DNA of 56,137 nt from Microcaldota archaeon (GCA_021806095.1 JAJZYD010000002.1:1-56137); one strand, 5' to 3'; positions 30,606-40,938 are shown, counted from the first letter of the stretch. The notes: generated by a model not told the origin, from the letters alone. Program-made: numbers and translations.

Positions 30606-33134
30606 ATGTCAGAAAATTTAATACAGTCACACATTGAAAAAGAGATGCAGAGTTCTTATATAGATTATGCAATGAGTGTGATAGTGGGAAGAGCTCTTCC
30701 TGATGCAAGGGATGGACTCAAGCCAGCACAGAGAAGAATTTTATATGCAATGAGCAAGTTAGGAAATTTTCATGATCAGCCAACAAAGAAAAGTGCAAGA
30801 ATAGTTGGAGATACTATAGGAAAGTATCATCCACATGGAGATATGGCAGCCTATGAAACCTTAGTAAGGCTTGCTCAAGATTTTACAATGAATCATACGC
30901 TTGTTGAAGGTCAAGGCAATATGGGCTCAATTGATGGAGATCCACCAGCAGCTCAAAGATATACAGAAGTAAGGCTTACTAAGCTTGCTGAAGAAATGCT
31001 TGAAGACCTTGATAAAAAAGCAGTGAGTTTTGTTCCAAATTTTGATAATACAGAAGATGAGCCTATTGTATTACCATCAAAAATACCAAATCTTCTCGTT
31101 AATGGTGCATCTGGAATTGCGGTGGGAGTTACAACAAGTATATTACAGCACAATCTAATGGAAGTTTGCAGTGCAATTACTGCTTTTATTGATAATAAAA
31201 ACATAACAAATCAAGAACTTCTCCAATATATAAAAGGACCTGATTTTCCAACTGGTGGAATTGTTTTTTATAATGAAGATTTGATAAAGTCCTATATAAT
31301 AGGTAAAGGATCATGCACTATACGAGGAAGAATAAAAACAGAGGAACAAAAAGACAGAAAAACATTAATAATAGATGAAATTCCTTATGCAGTCAATAAA
31401 GCTATGCTTATACAAAAAATAGCTGGACTTGTTAAAGAAAAGAAAATTCAAGGTATATCTGATTTAAGAGATGAAAGCAATAAAGATGGGATAAGAATTG
31501 TAATTGAATTAAAGAAGGATGCTAATCCAGAAATAATAATAAATATGCTTTATACACATACACCCTTGCAAGTGACAATTCCAGTAAGAAATGTAGCAGT
31601 GATGGGTAATAATCTTATAACAATGGATATAAGGCACATGATAAAAATATTTGTTGAATTTAGAATTGAAGTTATAAGAAAAAGAACTCAATTTGAACTT
31701 GCTGTTGCATCTGATCGTAATCATATTGTTGAAGGGCTTTTAACAGCAATGTCACATATCGATGAAATTATTAATTTACTAAAAAAAAGCAATGAAATAA
31801 AAGATGCAAGACAAAATTTAATAAATAATTATTCATTATCAGAAAAACAGGCAAATGCAATACTTGATATGAAGCTAAGCAAACTTACACACCTCGAAAC
31901 AAAATCGCTTGAGATTGAGAGTGCAGATTTAAAGAATAAAATTAACCAGTATAATGAAATATTAAAAGATGAAAATAAAATTAATGATATAATTAAAGAA
32001 GAAACAAAATATATAAGCGAGAGGTATGGAAGAAAAAGAAAAACAACAATTGAATATAATCCAAATCTAAAAATAGATAATGAGGAATTAATAACAGATG
32101 AAGATACAACAATAATACTGACAAACAATAATTATGTCAAAAGAATGCAGACTTCTTTGTATAAATCTCAATCACGGGGAGGAAAAGGCGTTATTACAAT
32201 TGCTCTTAGGGAAGGCGATTTTGTAAAACAAGTTATATCATGTAAATCAAAAGATTACTTATTATTATTTACAAACAAAGGAAGAGTGCATTGGCTCAAA
32301 GCATATCAAATATCAGAAGAAAATAGATATAGTATAGGGAAAGCACTTGTTAATTTTATAACTTTAAGAGATAATGAAAAGGTTGAAAAGATACTTAATA
32401 CACGAAGTTTTGCAAATAGTTTTATAATATTTATATCAAAACATGGGAAAATAAAAAAAGTAAATGCAGAGCATTTTTCAAGGCCAAGAAATAATGGCAT
32501 CATTGCAATGCCCCTACTTGAAAATGACTCCTTGGCAAATGTATGTATATCAAATGGCAACAATGAACTGTTTATTGCAACGAGAAAAGGCAAGGCACTG
32601 CACTTTAAAGAAACAGATTTAAGAGAAATGGGTAGAAATGCAATTGGAGTCAGAGGCATACGGTTGAATGCTGGAGATGAAGTAATAAATATATTAGCAG
32701 CAAACAGCGATGATTTAATTGCATCAGTAACAAGCAAAGGGTTTGGCAAGATAACAGAGCTTAATAAATACCGGCTTCAAAAGCGTGGCGGAAAAGGTGT
32801 CATAAATCTGAAGATAAAAGAGAAAACAGGAGAAATAATAAAAGTGCTTAAAGTTGATCTTGATGATAATATAATACTATTTAATTCTCAAGGAATGTCA
32901 ATAGAATTTCCTGCATCTGAAGTTAGAATAACTGGGAGAGGTGCATCTGGTGTCAGGTTAATGAAAATTGAATCTGATAGCAGAATTGTAGATGCACAGG
33001 TAGCGCCAAAGCAGAATAATAAAAATAATGAGCAAATACAAGATGAAAGTGTAGGATCAAAACATGAACAAGAAATAAATATTAAAACAAATATCCCTAT
33101 AGACAAACAACCAAAAGATAATGAAAAAGAATAA
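30606..33134 (+). CDS. gyrA: DNA gyrase subunit A
   Basis: [48 protein letters not shown], catalytic [10 protein letters not shown], GyrA-box-like QSRGGKG and QKRGGKG. Confidence 0.97.
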   Translation: MSENLIQSHIEKEMQSSYIDYAMSVIVGRALPDARDGLKPAQRRILYAMSKLGNFHDQPTKKSARIVGDTIGKYHPHGDMAAYETLVRLAQDFTMNHTLVEGQGNMGSIDGDPPAAQRYTEVRLTKLAEEMLEDLDKKAVSFVPNFDNTEDEPIVLPSKIPNLLVNGASGIAVGVTTSILQHNLMEVCSAITAFIDNKNITNQELLQYIKGPDFPTGGIVFYNEDLIKSYIIGKGSCTIRGRIKTEEQKDRKTLIIDEIPYAVNKAMLIQKIAGLVKEKKIQGISDLRDESNKDGIRIVIELKKDANPEIIINMLYTHTPLQVTIPVRNVAVMGNNLITMDIRHMIKIFVEFRIEVIRKRTQFELAVASDRNHIVEGLLTAMSHIDEIINLLKKSNEIKDARQNLINNYSLSEKQANAILDMKLSKLTHLETKSLEIESADLKNKINQYNEILKDENKINDIIKEETKYISERYGRKRKTTIEYNPNLKIDNEELITDEDTTIILTNNNYVKRMQTSLYKSQSRGGKGVITIALREGDFVKQVISCKSKDYLLLFTNKGRVHWLKAYQISEENRYSIGKALVNFITLRDNEKVEKILNTRSFANSFIIFISKHGKIKKVNAEHFSRPRNNGIIAMPLLENDSLANVCISNGNNELFIATRKGKALHFKETDLREMGRNAIGVRGIRLNAGDEVINILAANSDDLIASVTSKGFGKITELNKYRLQKRGGKGVINLKIKEKTGEIIKVLKVDLDDNIILFNSQGMSIEFPASEVRITGRGASGVRLMKIESDSRIVDAQVAPKQNNKNNEQIQDESVGSKHEQEINIKTNIPIDKQPKDNEKE

Positions 33135-33221
33135 AAATATAAGAATAAACAAATTATATATTATTAATCTATTATATAATTTTATATTTATTGTATAATT
33201 GTTATATTAGTTTATTATATT

Positions 33222-33306
33222 TTATCTAACTCTGTAAGCAGAATGTCACAAACTATAAATATAGAAGAGGTTCTAGCATTAATGGTAAGATAATTTAGTT
33301 AGATAA
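33222..33306. repeat. intergenic element with TTATCTAACT...AGTTAGATAA 10-bp terminal inverted repeat; left end shared with 38269..38288
   Basis: Perfect 10-bp arms enclosing 65 nt; 19/20 nt match (TTATCTAACTCTG[T/C]AAGCAG) to the second site. Confidence 0.6.
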
Positions 33307-33336
33307 TATATTTATATTAATGCTTCTATAATTATA

Positions 33337-33399
33337 TGTAATGATGACAATGCACTACGCTGAGCAATTGCTATGAAGAAGATCTTGAGTGCTGAATTT
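33337..33399 (+). ncRNA. C/D box sRNA (2'-O-methylation guide)
   Basis: C box ATGATGA (33341-33347), D' CTGA (33360-33363), C' ATGAAGA (33373-33379), D CTGA (33392-33395); both C-to-D' and C'-to-D intervals are exactly 12 nt. Confidence 0.8.
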
Positions 33400-33450
33400 A
33401 GTTTTATATATTGTTATAAATATAATGAATATATAAAAACAGGTGTTATT

Positions 33451-33660
33451 ATGGGAATTTCTCGGGCTGCTATAAAAAAAATTGTTAAAAAGAATAATAT
33501 AATGATTAGTGATATTGCAGCAGATAAAATCGCAAAAATATTAGAAAATAAAGCACAAATGATAGCAAAGTATGCTGTGAAAAGAGCAAAGAATGCTGGA
33601 CGAAAAGTTGTAATGAAAGAAGATATTGATTTTTACAAACTTAAATTTGATAATAAATAA
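33451..33660 (+). CDS. archaeal histone
   Basis: 69 aa MGISRAAIKKIVKKNNIMISDIAADKIAKILENKAQMIAKYAVKRAKNAGRKVVMKEDIDFYK histone fold; start corrected from 33373 to ATG 33451 after AGGTG. Confidence 0.87.
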   Translation: MGISRAAIKKIVKKNNIMISDIAADKIAKILENKAQMIAKYAVKRAKNAGRKVVMKEDIDFYKLKFDNK

Positions 33661-33778
33661 TTTAAAATAGGAAAAATTGATTTTACAAAATTTATAAAGT
33701 AAAAGGCTTTTATTATATATTTTATTATGTATTTATAAATTTATCTTAATAAAGATTAATAATTATGAGGTGTTTTAA

Positions 33779-34018
33779 ATGGCAATATCTTTATCTGAAT
33801 TATATGGAAAACAGATAATAACAAATGGAGGTCAGAAAGTTGGAATAGTTGAAGACATTATATTAGATGTTGAAAATAAGAAAGTGGCTAATCTATTGCT
33901 TAAGAAATTTGAAGAGTTAACAAGAACTCAATCAACTCCAGCAGCTTTGGCAAAAAACAGCATAAAATATGACAGAGTAGATCAAATATCTGAGATAATA
34001 ATAATAAAGACAAAATGA
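33779..34018 (+). CDS. PRC-barrel domain protein
   Basis: LSELYGKQIITNGGQKVGIVEDIILDVENKKVANLLLK. Confidence 0.85.
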   Translation: MAISLSELYGKQIITNGGQKVGIVEDIILDVENKKVANLLLKKFEELTRTQSTPAALAKNSIKYDRVDQISEIIIIKTK

Positions 34019-34080
34019 TTATTTTGTTAAAAAGAGTATAAAAAGTATAAATAAAATAAATAAAAATGAAAAATAATTAA

Positions 34081-34203
34081 TCAATCAGTTGAAATTTCCT
34101 TTGAGAGATTTGGCCTTTCTTTTAAAATTATTCTACTTCCGCAATATGTACATCTAAGCCCTTCTCTTATCTTCTTCTTACACTTTGCACAAATATATCC
34201 CAT
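34081..34203 (-). CDS. rpoP: DNA-directed RNA polymerase subunit P (Rpo12), 40 aa, absent from ORF track
   Basis: MGYICAKCKKKIREGLRCTYCGSRIILKERPNLSKEISTD; CxxC...CxxCGSRI zinc ribbon typical of RpoP. Confidence 0.8.
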   Translation of the reverse strand: MGYICAKCKKKIREGLRCTYCGSRIILKERPNLSKEISTD

Positions 34204-34282
34204 ATTACTCACAATATAACAACATTATAATATAACATCTTATTCATAACATTTATTTTACTTTCTGTTTATTTTTATTAAT

Positions 34283-34657
34283 TTAAACTTTTTTAAACTT
34301 CTTTTCTTGTTCAAGAATCCATTTTGCAATAGATTGATGCAACATAGACTTACTTGTATCTATAACTCTTACTTTAAAAGAACCTTTATATTCTTCATCA
34401 TTAAGTTCAAGCACTGGCTGATATTTTTCCATCTTTGTAAATTGCAATTCACTCCAATGCACTCTTCCTTTAAGATAATCACTTATTATTTCATCAGTCC
34501 ATGGTAATGATCCAAAAGCAAAAAGTATACCATTACACCAATACAAAGGAAAATTTCCTGCAGGTGTAACTCTACTTCTAATTAAATCTTCTTTATTGAC
34601 ATATAAATAATCATGTATTACTATTTCATTTATTGGACTAAAATTTATTGCAACCAT
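34283..34657 (-). CDS. hypothetical protein
   Basis: 124-aa ORF, coherent coding, within a translation/transcription gene run. Confidence 0.6.
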   Translation of the reverse strand: MVAINFSPINEIVIHDYLYVNKEDLIRSRVTPAGNFPLYWCNGILFAFGSLPWTDEIISDYLKGRVHWSELQFTKMEKYQPVLELNDEEYKGSFKVRVIDTSKSMLHQSIAKWILEQEKKFKKV

Positions 34658-34701
34658 AAAATTACCTTATTATCATCTTAATAATCTAATATTAATTTAG
34701 A

Positions 34702-35013
34702 TTATGAATTTGTTGCCGCAGATTCTTCTTTTGCAAGAATCTCATTTGCACGCAATCCTTCTTCCTTTTTATATGTATGTTTATTAAGTTCACTTATAAG
34801 TCTCTTTGCCACCTCACCTTTCTGAGTTGACATAGTATATGCCCCTCCTGCATAGACTGCCTTGCAATGTCTGCACTGCCATATACTTGTGCTTATTCTA
34901 CGCACATTTTCACGGCCACAAAGCTCACATTTATAAGCTGCTCTCTTTTTTCCTTTTATTGCATTATATCTCTTTCTTAAACTTGCTCCATATCTTATAC
35001 TTGCATTTGACAT
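34702..35013 (-). CDS. rpl37ae: ribosomal protein eL43 (L37Ae)
   Basis: RYGASLRKRYNAI...YKCELCGRENVRRISTSIWQCRHCKAVYAGGAYTMST zinc ribbon. Confidence 0.95.
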   Translation of the reverse strand: MSNASIRYGASLRKRYNAIKGKKRAAYKCELCGRENVRRISTSIWQCRHCKAVYAGGAYTMSTQKGEVAKRLISELNKHTYKKEEGLRANEILAKEESAATNS

Positions 35014-35017
35014 AAGA

Positions 35018-35809
35018 TCATTCCTCTTTTACAGCATTATTTATAGCATTATTTAATTCAGCATATTTATTAATTGATATATTAGCCATATCATCAAGTT
35101 CCTTGCTTGATATACTGCCACTTAATCCTTTTTGCATAGCTCTAATAATTTTACCGTCATTAGCAATTGTTAGTCTAGCATCAAGCGCTGTTTCTTCGTG
35201 TATATTTGGATCAATAATTATTTTATCTTTAATTTTTCCAAATGTAGTTGATACTACAGTTGAATTTATTGGTAATGGTATATTTCTTTCCTCATATATA
35301 GCTTTACCGTCCTCATATTTAGGCATTTTGGTATTTTTTAGTGCAGTCATAACAGCTAATGTTCCTGCATCAAATAAATTTCCATCATAATTTAATACAT
35401 ATATATCACAATAAATTTCCCATACTTTATTGCTTTCTATAAAAAGTTTTGATAAATCAATGCTGTTTGCTGCCCTTATACCCCTGTCAACAACTCTTGC
35501 AAGTTCTATTGATTCTGGGCTTGGTGGACCACTTTCAAATTCTGCATGTGCAAGTGGTAAAAGTTCTGCTGAAACAATAAGATTGCCATCTGTAGGATTA
35601 TCTGCCATTGGCTCACCTATCTGCATCTTTACACCAACAAGCACTTTTGTATCACCAATATTAACTATTGAAGAACCTTCTGCTTGCGGTATAAAATCTT
35701 TTGTTATATAAATTTTTCTAAAATCAAACATACCCCTATTATTTTCTCTTACTCCTTTTGCAAGCAGCTCTTTTACATAATTTCCTTTTACATCTTCAAA
35801 AACTCCCAT
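35018..35809 (-). CDS. rrp42: exosome complex RNase PH-like subunit Rrp42
   Basis: EGSSIVNIGDTKVLVGVKMQIGEP..., DRGIRAANSIDLSKLFIE, position upstream of eL43. Confidence 0.92.
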   Translation of the reverse strand: MGVFEDVKGNYVKELLAKGVRENNRGMFDFRKIYITKDFIPQAEGSSIVNIGDTKVLVGVKMQIGEPMADNPTDGNLIVSAELLPLAHAEFESGPPSPESIELARVVDRGIRAANSIDLSKLFIESNKVWEIYCDIYVLNYDGNLFDAGTLAVMTALKNTKMPKYEDGKAIYEERNIPLPINSTVVSTTFGKIKDKIIIDPNIHEETALDARLTIANDGKIIRAMQKGLSGSISSKELDDMANISINKYAELNNAINNAVKEE

Positions 35810-35810
35810 T

Positions 35811-36563
35811 TTAAACACCATTAACTCCTATTTGTTTATCCACATTCTTATATATTTCTAAAAGTGAATCTTGCTGTATTTTTGATATTGTTTTTCCAGC
35901 TTCTTGTGCCATTGATATTGCTCTTTTTATTTCATCTTGCTTTATATCACCATCCATCTGAAGCAATAAAAGTTCACCATTTCTTGGTGATATTGCCATT
36001 GGCATATCACAGTCAGAATAATTATCTTCTATCATATTTAAATCAAGCAGTAATTCATCACCAACTTTTCCAACAGAAACTGCATAAACAATGTCTTTCA
36101 TATGTATTCCTGCATTCGCAAGTGCAACTGCAGCTGCGGTTATTCCTGCAGCTCTTGTACCACCATCACTCTGTAATATCTCTATAAATATATTTATTTC
36201 ACTTCCTGGAAAATCATTTACAAATATTATATTTTCAAATACCTCTTTTGTTACTTTTGATATTTCTATTGCTCTTCTATTTGGGCCACTTCTGCTGTGC
36301 TCACCTTTAGATGAAAAAGGGGCCATTGAATACCTACATTTTATTATTGCTTTTGTGGGATCTGCAAAATGTTTTGATATTGCTTTTTGAGGGCCAAAAA
36401 CCGCTGCGAGTACTATATTATTACCCCATTTTAAGAGTGCAGATCCATCAGCATTTTTTAATATACCTGCAGTTATTTTTATTGGTCTTAGTTGATTAAA
36501 ATCTCTACCATCAATTCTTTTTCCATTTATTATTAATTTTGGCGCGTTCGCTTTATTTGACAT
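35811..36563 (-). CDS. rrp41: exosome complex exonuclease Rrp41
   Basis: RIDGRDFNQLRPIKITAGILKNADGSALLKWGNN, RSGPNRRAIEISKVTKEVFE, LQSDGGTRAAGITAAAVALANAGI. Confidence 0.95.
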   Translation of the reverse strand: MSNKANAPKLIINGKRIDGRDFNQLRPIKITAGILKNADGSALLKWGNNIVLAAVFGPQKAISKHFADPTKAIIKCRYSMAPFSSKGEHSRSGPNRRAIEISKVTKEVFENIIFVNDFPGSEINIFIEILQSDGGTRAAGITAAAVALANAGIHMKDIVYAVSVGKVGDELLLDLNMIEDNYSDCDMPMAISPRNGELLLLQMDGDIKQDEIKRAISMAQEAGKTISKIQQDSLLEIYKNVDKQIGVNGV

Positions 36564-36574
36564 TTTTACACCAT

Positions 36575-37204
36575 TTATTGTTTAATAGAATTTAACTTTA
36601 ACATTTCTTCTTCTAGCATTACTTTTATTCTTTCTGTTAATCCCGTTGTATGTGCCTCATTCTCTATTTTCCTTATAGCTTCTGTTGCAACACTGATTGC
36701 ATCACCACGCAACCATATAATTCCATTAGTACCAACAACAATATTACATGCTGTGAGCTGTGCAATTTGCTCAACCATTGTATTACTGCGACCTACTATT
36801 CGCGGAACTTTTGTAGCTTTGACTTGAATTATTGTTCCACCGCGCAATGCTTTAGGATTCCATAATATTACTGTTTTATAATCTTCTACATCCTTAACAG
36901 ATGCAGATATAACATCTCCAACATTAAATCTTATATTATCATACTTATTACTTATAAGCAAGCCTCTACCAAAAAAGAAAAGCTCAACTTCATAAACATT
37001 GCCTTTTGATGATGTAATTATACCAACAACAGATTCATCAATTTTTGGTATCCAATTTCCTTCAAGTTGTATAATTGTCTTTTTTTCATCATCATACAAT
37101 CCAACAACCTTTGAATATATTTTGTTATTTTCTATATAAACATTTTCAGTTTTTTCAATCTCGTTCGGGGCAAGCATCCCAGGTAATATAATATTTCTCA
37201 TCAA
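36575..37204 (-). CDS. rrp4: exosome RNA-binding subunit Rrp4
   Basis: S1-like region VGIITSSKGNVYEVELFF, KH-like KVPRIVGRSNTMVEQIAQLTACNIVVGTNGIIWLRG. Confidence 0.92.
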   Translation of the reverse strand: MMRNIILPGMLAPNEIEKTENVYIENNKIYSKVVGLYDDEKKTIIQLEGNWIPKIDESVVGIITSSKGNVYEVELFFFGRGLLISNKYDNIRFNVGDVISASVKDVEDYKTVILWNPKALRGGTIIQVKATKVPRIVGRSNTMVEQIAQLTACNIVVGTNGIIWLRGDAISVATEAIRKIENEAHTTGLTERIKVMLEEEMLKLNSIKQ

Positions 37205-37486
37205 ATCATCCTCTTTTCCTATAAATATTGAAATCTTTTAATATAGTAAACATCTTAATTATTAATATATTAAATATAAATAAAAATAATACAAAATGAA
37301 TATAAAAATAAATATAAATAACAAAATCATCAGGCAATTAAGATATATTTGCATTTGTAATTAATATTTATAATTTATACATTAAAATAAAAATAATAAA
37401 AAAAATTTATATATAAGTTATAGCATAAACAAATATATAACTTACTCATTACTTATTTTACCTAATTATTAATTATATTTATTTTT

Positions 37487-38167
37487 TTAGAGCATTCTTG
37501 TTATAACTTTACCTTGTGTTGCCTTATTCATTCTATCAAAAAATTCTCCTTGCATTCCGGCTGGAAATTCTACAACAACCTTTAAATCACCATTTGATTG
37601 CCATTCTTCTGACTTCATACCGTACTGCTTTACTATCCCAAAACATCTATTAGCAAATTCAGCAGGTATTATAACCTCTATTTTTGTATTTGTAAATTTG
37701 ATTGGAAGGATAGGAGCAAGTTTCTTTACTATCTCATCAATTTGTTCATTTACATTTTTAAATGGATCGATAGAAACTTTTGCTTCTTTCATAGCATTTT
37801 CGATTCTTAATGGTGGATTTGGTAAATTTGTCCTTGGGTCAATAGAATTTCTTGATATTATCATAATAATCTGCTTTTTCTTTTCTTCAACAAGTTTTGC
37901 TCTCTGCTCTGTTGTTATAGGAACCTCCCCTTTCTTTAAAATTGCATCAACAACTTTAGCTATATCTGTAGTACCAAAAGCTTTTTTTATCTTTTCTTCG
38001 CTTTGGCGTTCACCTTTTTTTGCATCTTTAAATATTTCCTCATCTTCTACAACACTTAATGGATCACTTCTTTTACCAGTAACATATTCGTAAGCCATAT
38101 CTGCATCTGCCAATATTTCAAACTCATCATTATTTACTTTACATTTTATTACAACACTTTTACTCAT
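37487..38167 (-). CDS. ribosome maturation protein SBDS/Sdo1
   Basis: [78 protein letters not shown]. Confidence 0.95.
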   Translation of the reverse strand: MSKSVVIKCKVNNDEFEILADADMAYEYVTGKRSDPLSVVEDEEIFKDAKKGERQSEEKIKKAFGTTDIAKVVDAILKKGEVPITTEQRAKLVEEKKKQIIMIISRNSIDPRTNLPNPPLRIENAMKEAKVSIDPFKNVNEQIDEIVKKLAPILPIKFTNTKIEVIIPAEFANRCFGIVKQYGMKSEEWQSNGDLKVVVEFPAGMQGEFFDRMNKATQGKVITRML

Positions 38168-38268
38168 ATTATCACTTTTAAGTTATAATATAATAAATTA
38201 ATATAATATATTAATATTATATATCTTTCAGTTTAGATGCAGTTATCGTTCGAGTTATTTTTATAATA

Positions 38269-38288
38269 TTATCTAACTCTGCAAGCAG
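38269..38288. repeat. second copy of TTATCTAACTCTG[T/C]AAGCAG motif
   Basis: 19/20 nt match to 33222..33241. Confidence 0.6.
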
Positions 38289-38350
38289 GAGTCCTCTTTA
38301 AGATAAGGCGAGTTTATTGAAAAAGACTAGAAATAAAAAATAAAAAAGAT

Positions 38351-39046
38351 TTAAAGATATTTCTTAATTTTTTCTGGAGAAAATAGACTATAACCTTCAT
38401 CCTTTGAAATTGTTGCAATATCCATATTAAGCTCATTTATCTTTTGATCAACTACTTTTTTTATTACGCTTATACCTAAAGTTATTGTATCATCAACAGA
38501 CATATCTGTTTTATATTCTTTTGTAAGAAGTTCTTGAGCTTGGATTTTGCCTTGACCTATTGCATCTGCCATATAACCAAGAAATGAGGCTCCAGCATCA
38601 ATCTCATAAAGCTTTGGAGAATTATCATATCCCCCTATAAGCAATGAAATTGCATAAGGTCTTAAGCCGCCATATTGAGTGGCGACCTGCATCTCTTCAG
38701 ATACTTCTTTTGCTATTGCTTCAACTGATTCTGTTTCGTTATACACCATTCTATGCGTTTGTGTATGCACCCTCATTATATTTATTAGATGCAATCCATC
38801 AGAAACCAATCCGCTATAAGTAACGCCTATATTTGCGTCTATTCTAAAAATCTTTTGAACTGTACTTGGTATTGCTAATGGCTCTGTTATACTTTTATGT
38901 GCTATAAGCACAACTGCATCATCAGATAATAATCCAAGCGATGTTGCTCCTTTTCTAACCGCCTCTCGCGCATAATCTACTTGAAAAAGTCTTCCATCAG
39001 GACTAAACATTGCACCTCTATCATATGCTTGCATATTTGGATACAT
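38351..39046 (-). CDS. psmA: proteasome subunit alpha
   Basis: YDRGAMFSPDGRLFQVDYAREAVRKGATSLGL alpha-subunit N-terminus. Confidence 0.96.
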   Translation of the reverse strand: MYPNMQAYDRGAMFSPDGRLFQVDYAREAVRKGATSLGLLSDDAVVLIAHKSITEPLAIPSTVQKIFRIDANIGVTYSGLVSDGLHLINIMRVHTQTHRMVYNETESVEAIAKEVSEEMQVATQYGGLRPYAISLLIGGYDNSPKLYEIDAGASFLGYMADAIGQGKIQAQELLTKEYKTDMSVDDTITLGISVIKKVVDQKINELNMDIATISKDEGYSLFSPEKIKKYL

Positions 39047-39162
39047 ATTTTCACCTTAAAATATAAACATTAATTAATGAGAATAATTTTAATAAATTTA
39101 AATTATTTAACAATTATAATTTATATAACTATCTTTTAATTTTAACAAAAGATAAATATAAA

Positions 39163-39687
39163 TTATTTTATTTGTTCAATTTTAATTTCGCGCTCAGCTG
39201 GTACTATTTTATAACCTGCATTTTGGAAATGCAGTGCAAGCTCCCTACCTTCATAAAAATGATGTAAAAATATCGCAATTGCCGAAGCTTCGCAATGCGG
39301 TTGTGTTGTTATGCTTACATTAAAATCAGAATTATTTAATATTGTCTTATTAACTTCTTCAGATGAAACGATCAATAATAAATTTTTATAATTTCTTATT
39401 ATATTACCAATATTTTGTAATGATTGACCATATTTAGTCAAATATATAACTTTATAAGTTTTTCTTGTATTGATAAAAGATTTCCAATTACTTATAAAAT
39501 TTATATTGAAGTTGCCACCCCATTTATTGTTTAATCTTGATATATATTTTATAAGTGTAGGGTTCTTTTTTGTAGTAAATGTTATTTCTGATGCACCAAA
39601 TGCACGCGATGTTAATGCGATATCAACCATCCTATCATAAGAATTTTTTCCAATTACTAATATAGATATCACTAAATTCACCACCAA
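39163..39687 (-). CDS. tRNA (cytidine(56)-2'-O)-methyltransferase Trm56
   Basis: DRMVDIALTSRAFGASEI..., SITTQPHCEASAIAIFLHHFYEGRELALHFQNAGYKIVPAER SPOUT-like C-terminus. Confidence 0.78.
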   Translation of the reverse strand: MVVNLVISILVIGKNSYDRMVDIALTSRAFGASEITFTTKKNPTLIKYISRLNNKWGGNFNINFISNWKSFINTRKTYKVIYLTKYGQSLQNIGNIIRNYKNLLLIVSSEEVNKTILNNSDFNVSITTQPHCEASAIAIFLHHFYEGRELALHFQNAGYKIVPAEREIKIEQIK

Positions 39688-40075
39688 ATTTTTTTAAATG
39701 CCTATCTTATGTTATATAAGCAAAAGCATTTATTCAATAATTTACAAACTTATTATTTAATTATTTAATAAGTTATAAATTATAAAAAAATATGATTAAA
39801 TAATAATTATTAAAAGATATTATAATGAAAAAACATAAAAAGCATTCTTAAAATTTTGTTTATATAACTACTTATTTTTATTCTTTATATTTATATTTTA
39901 TTTATATAAAATACAATAATATAATATATAATGAATTTATTTTAAAATTTTCATTATAATATTTAGAATTAGTATTTAATATTTTATAATATATTTATAT
40001 TTCATTGCAATATTCTATACTATTGCAAGAACCTCTAGTATTTTATATTTTATGCTGCTATTTATTATTGTATAA

Positions 40076-40140
40076 TTACAGAATGCATAGTATTATTAGG
40101 GATTCACAAGTAAAAGAGAGAAAACTTTTCTTTCAATGCA
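40076..40140. repeat. intergenic element TTACAGAATGCATAG...AATGCA, 15-nt core shared with 56013..56027
   Basis: Exact 15-nt match between two intergenic regions; both closed by an ATGCA complement. Confidence 0.4.
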
Positions 40141-40244
40141 GTTTATTTAATTCGTTTTAAAAGAAAAATATTAAAAGGTCAACATCCTAATATCATAATA
40201 ATTAATTATAATGATTAATATTATTAAAATATATAAGTGATAGA

Positions 40245-40889
40245 ATGGAATTTATAAAAAATGAAGACAAAATAGAAATAAAGAAACTTTTAGACAGTAA
40301 GCTTACTAATGATGTAAATATTATTATTTTTACATCAAAAGATAAGTCAAAATGTATGTATTGTAAAGAAGCTGTTGCACTTTTAAAGGAGCTTAGTGTG
40401 CTTAACTCAAAGCTAAAGGTAACTGAATATGATGTAGTTGAGAATTTAAAGGAAGCAAAATTTATGGGTATTGATAAAGTTCCGGCTATTATTTTGGGAG
40501 GAAAGACAATTTACAATTTATATTATTTTGGTATACCAACAGGTTATGAATTTGCATCACTTATTGAAGATATAATAGATGTATCAACAGGTCAAACACG
40601 ACTAAGTGATGCAACGAAAAAAGCACTTAAAAAATTTAATAATCCAATAGATATTAAAATATTTGTTACTCCAACATGTCCATGGTGTCCAAAAGCGGTT
40701 AGGACTGCACATCAATTTTCTATAGAAAATAATAAAATAAAGAGCAGTATGATTGAAGCAACAGAATTTCCAGAATTATCGCAGAATTATGGAGTAATGG
40801 CAGTACCAAAAATAATAATAAATGATAAAGAATCATTTGAAGGTGCACAACCAGAAGAAGTATTCCTTAAATATTTAAGTAATATTTAA
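40245..40889 (+). CDS. protein disulfide oxidoreductase / glutaredoxin-like protein (two thioredoxin folds)
   Basis: KCMYCKEA in N-half and TPTCPWCPKA CxxC in C-half. Confidence 0.9.
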   Translation: MEFIKNEDKIEIKKLLDSKLTNDVNIIIFTSKDKSKCMYCKEAVALLKELSVLNSKLKVTEYDVVENLKEAKFMGIDKVPAIILGGKTIYNLYYFGIPTGYEFASLIEDIIDVSTGQTRLSDATKKALKKFNNPIDIKIFVTPTCPWCPKAVRTAHQFSIENNKIKSSMIEATEFPELSQNYGVMAVPKIIINDKESFEGAQPEEVFLKYLSNI

Positions 40890-40938
40890 ATATTTTTGTA
40901 TAACTTATATTGATAATAATATTTATTAGGTGTTAAAA

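Noticed and set aside
33373-33450. 26-aa N-terminal extension of the histone
   Set aside because: Overlaps the C/D sRNA boxes; the conserved histone begins at 33451 with an AGGTG site.
35103-36499. Plus-strand ORFs opposite rrp41/rrp42
   Set aside because: Shadow ORFs; the minus-strand exosome genes have clear family motifs.
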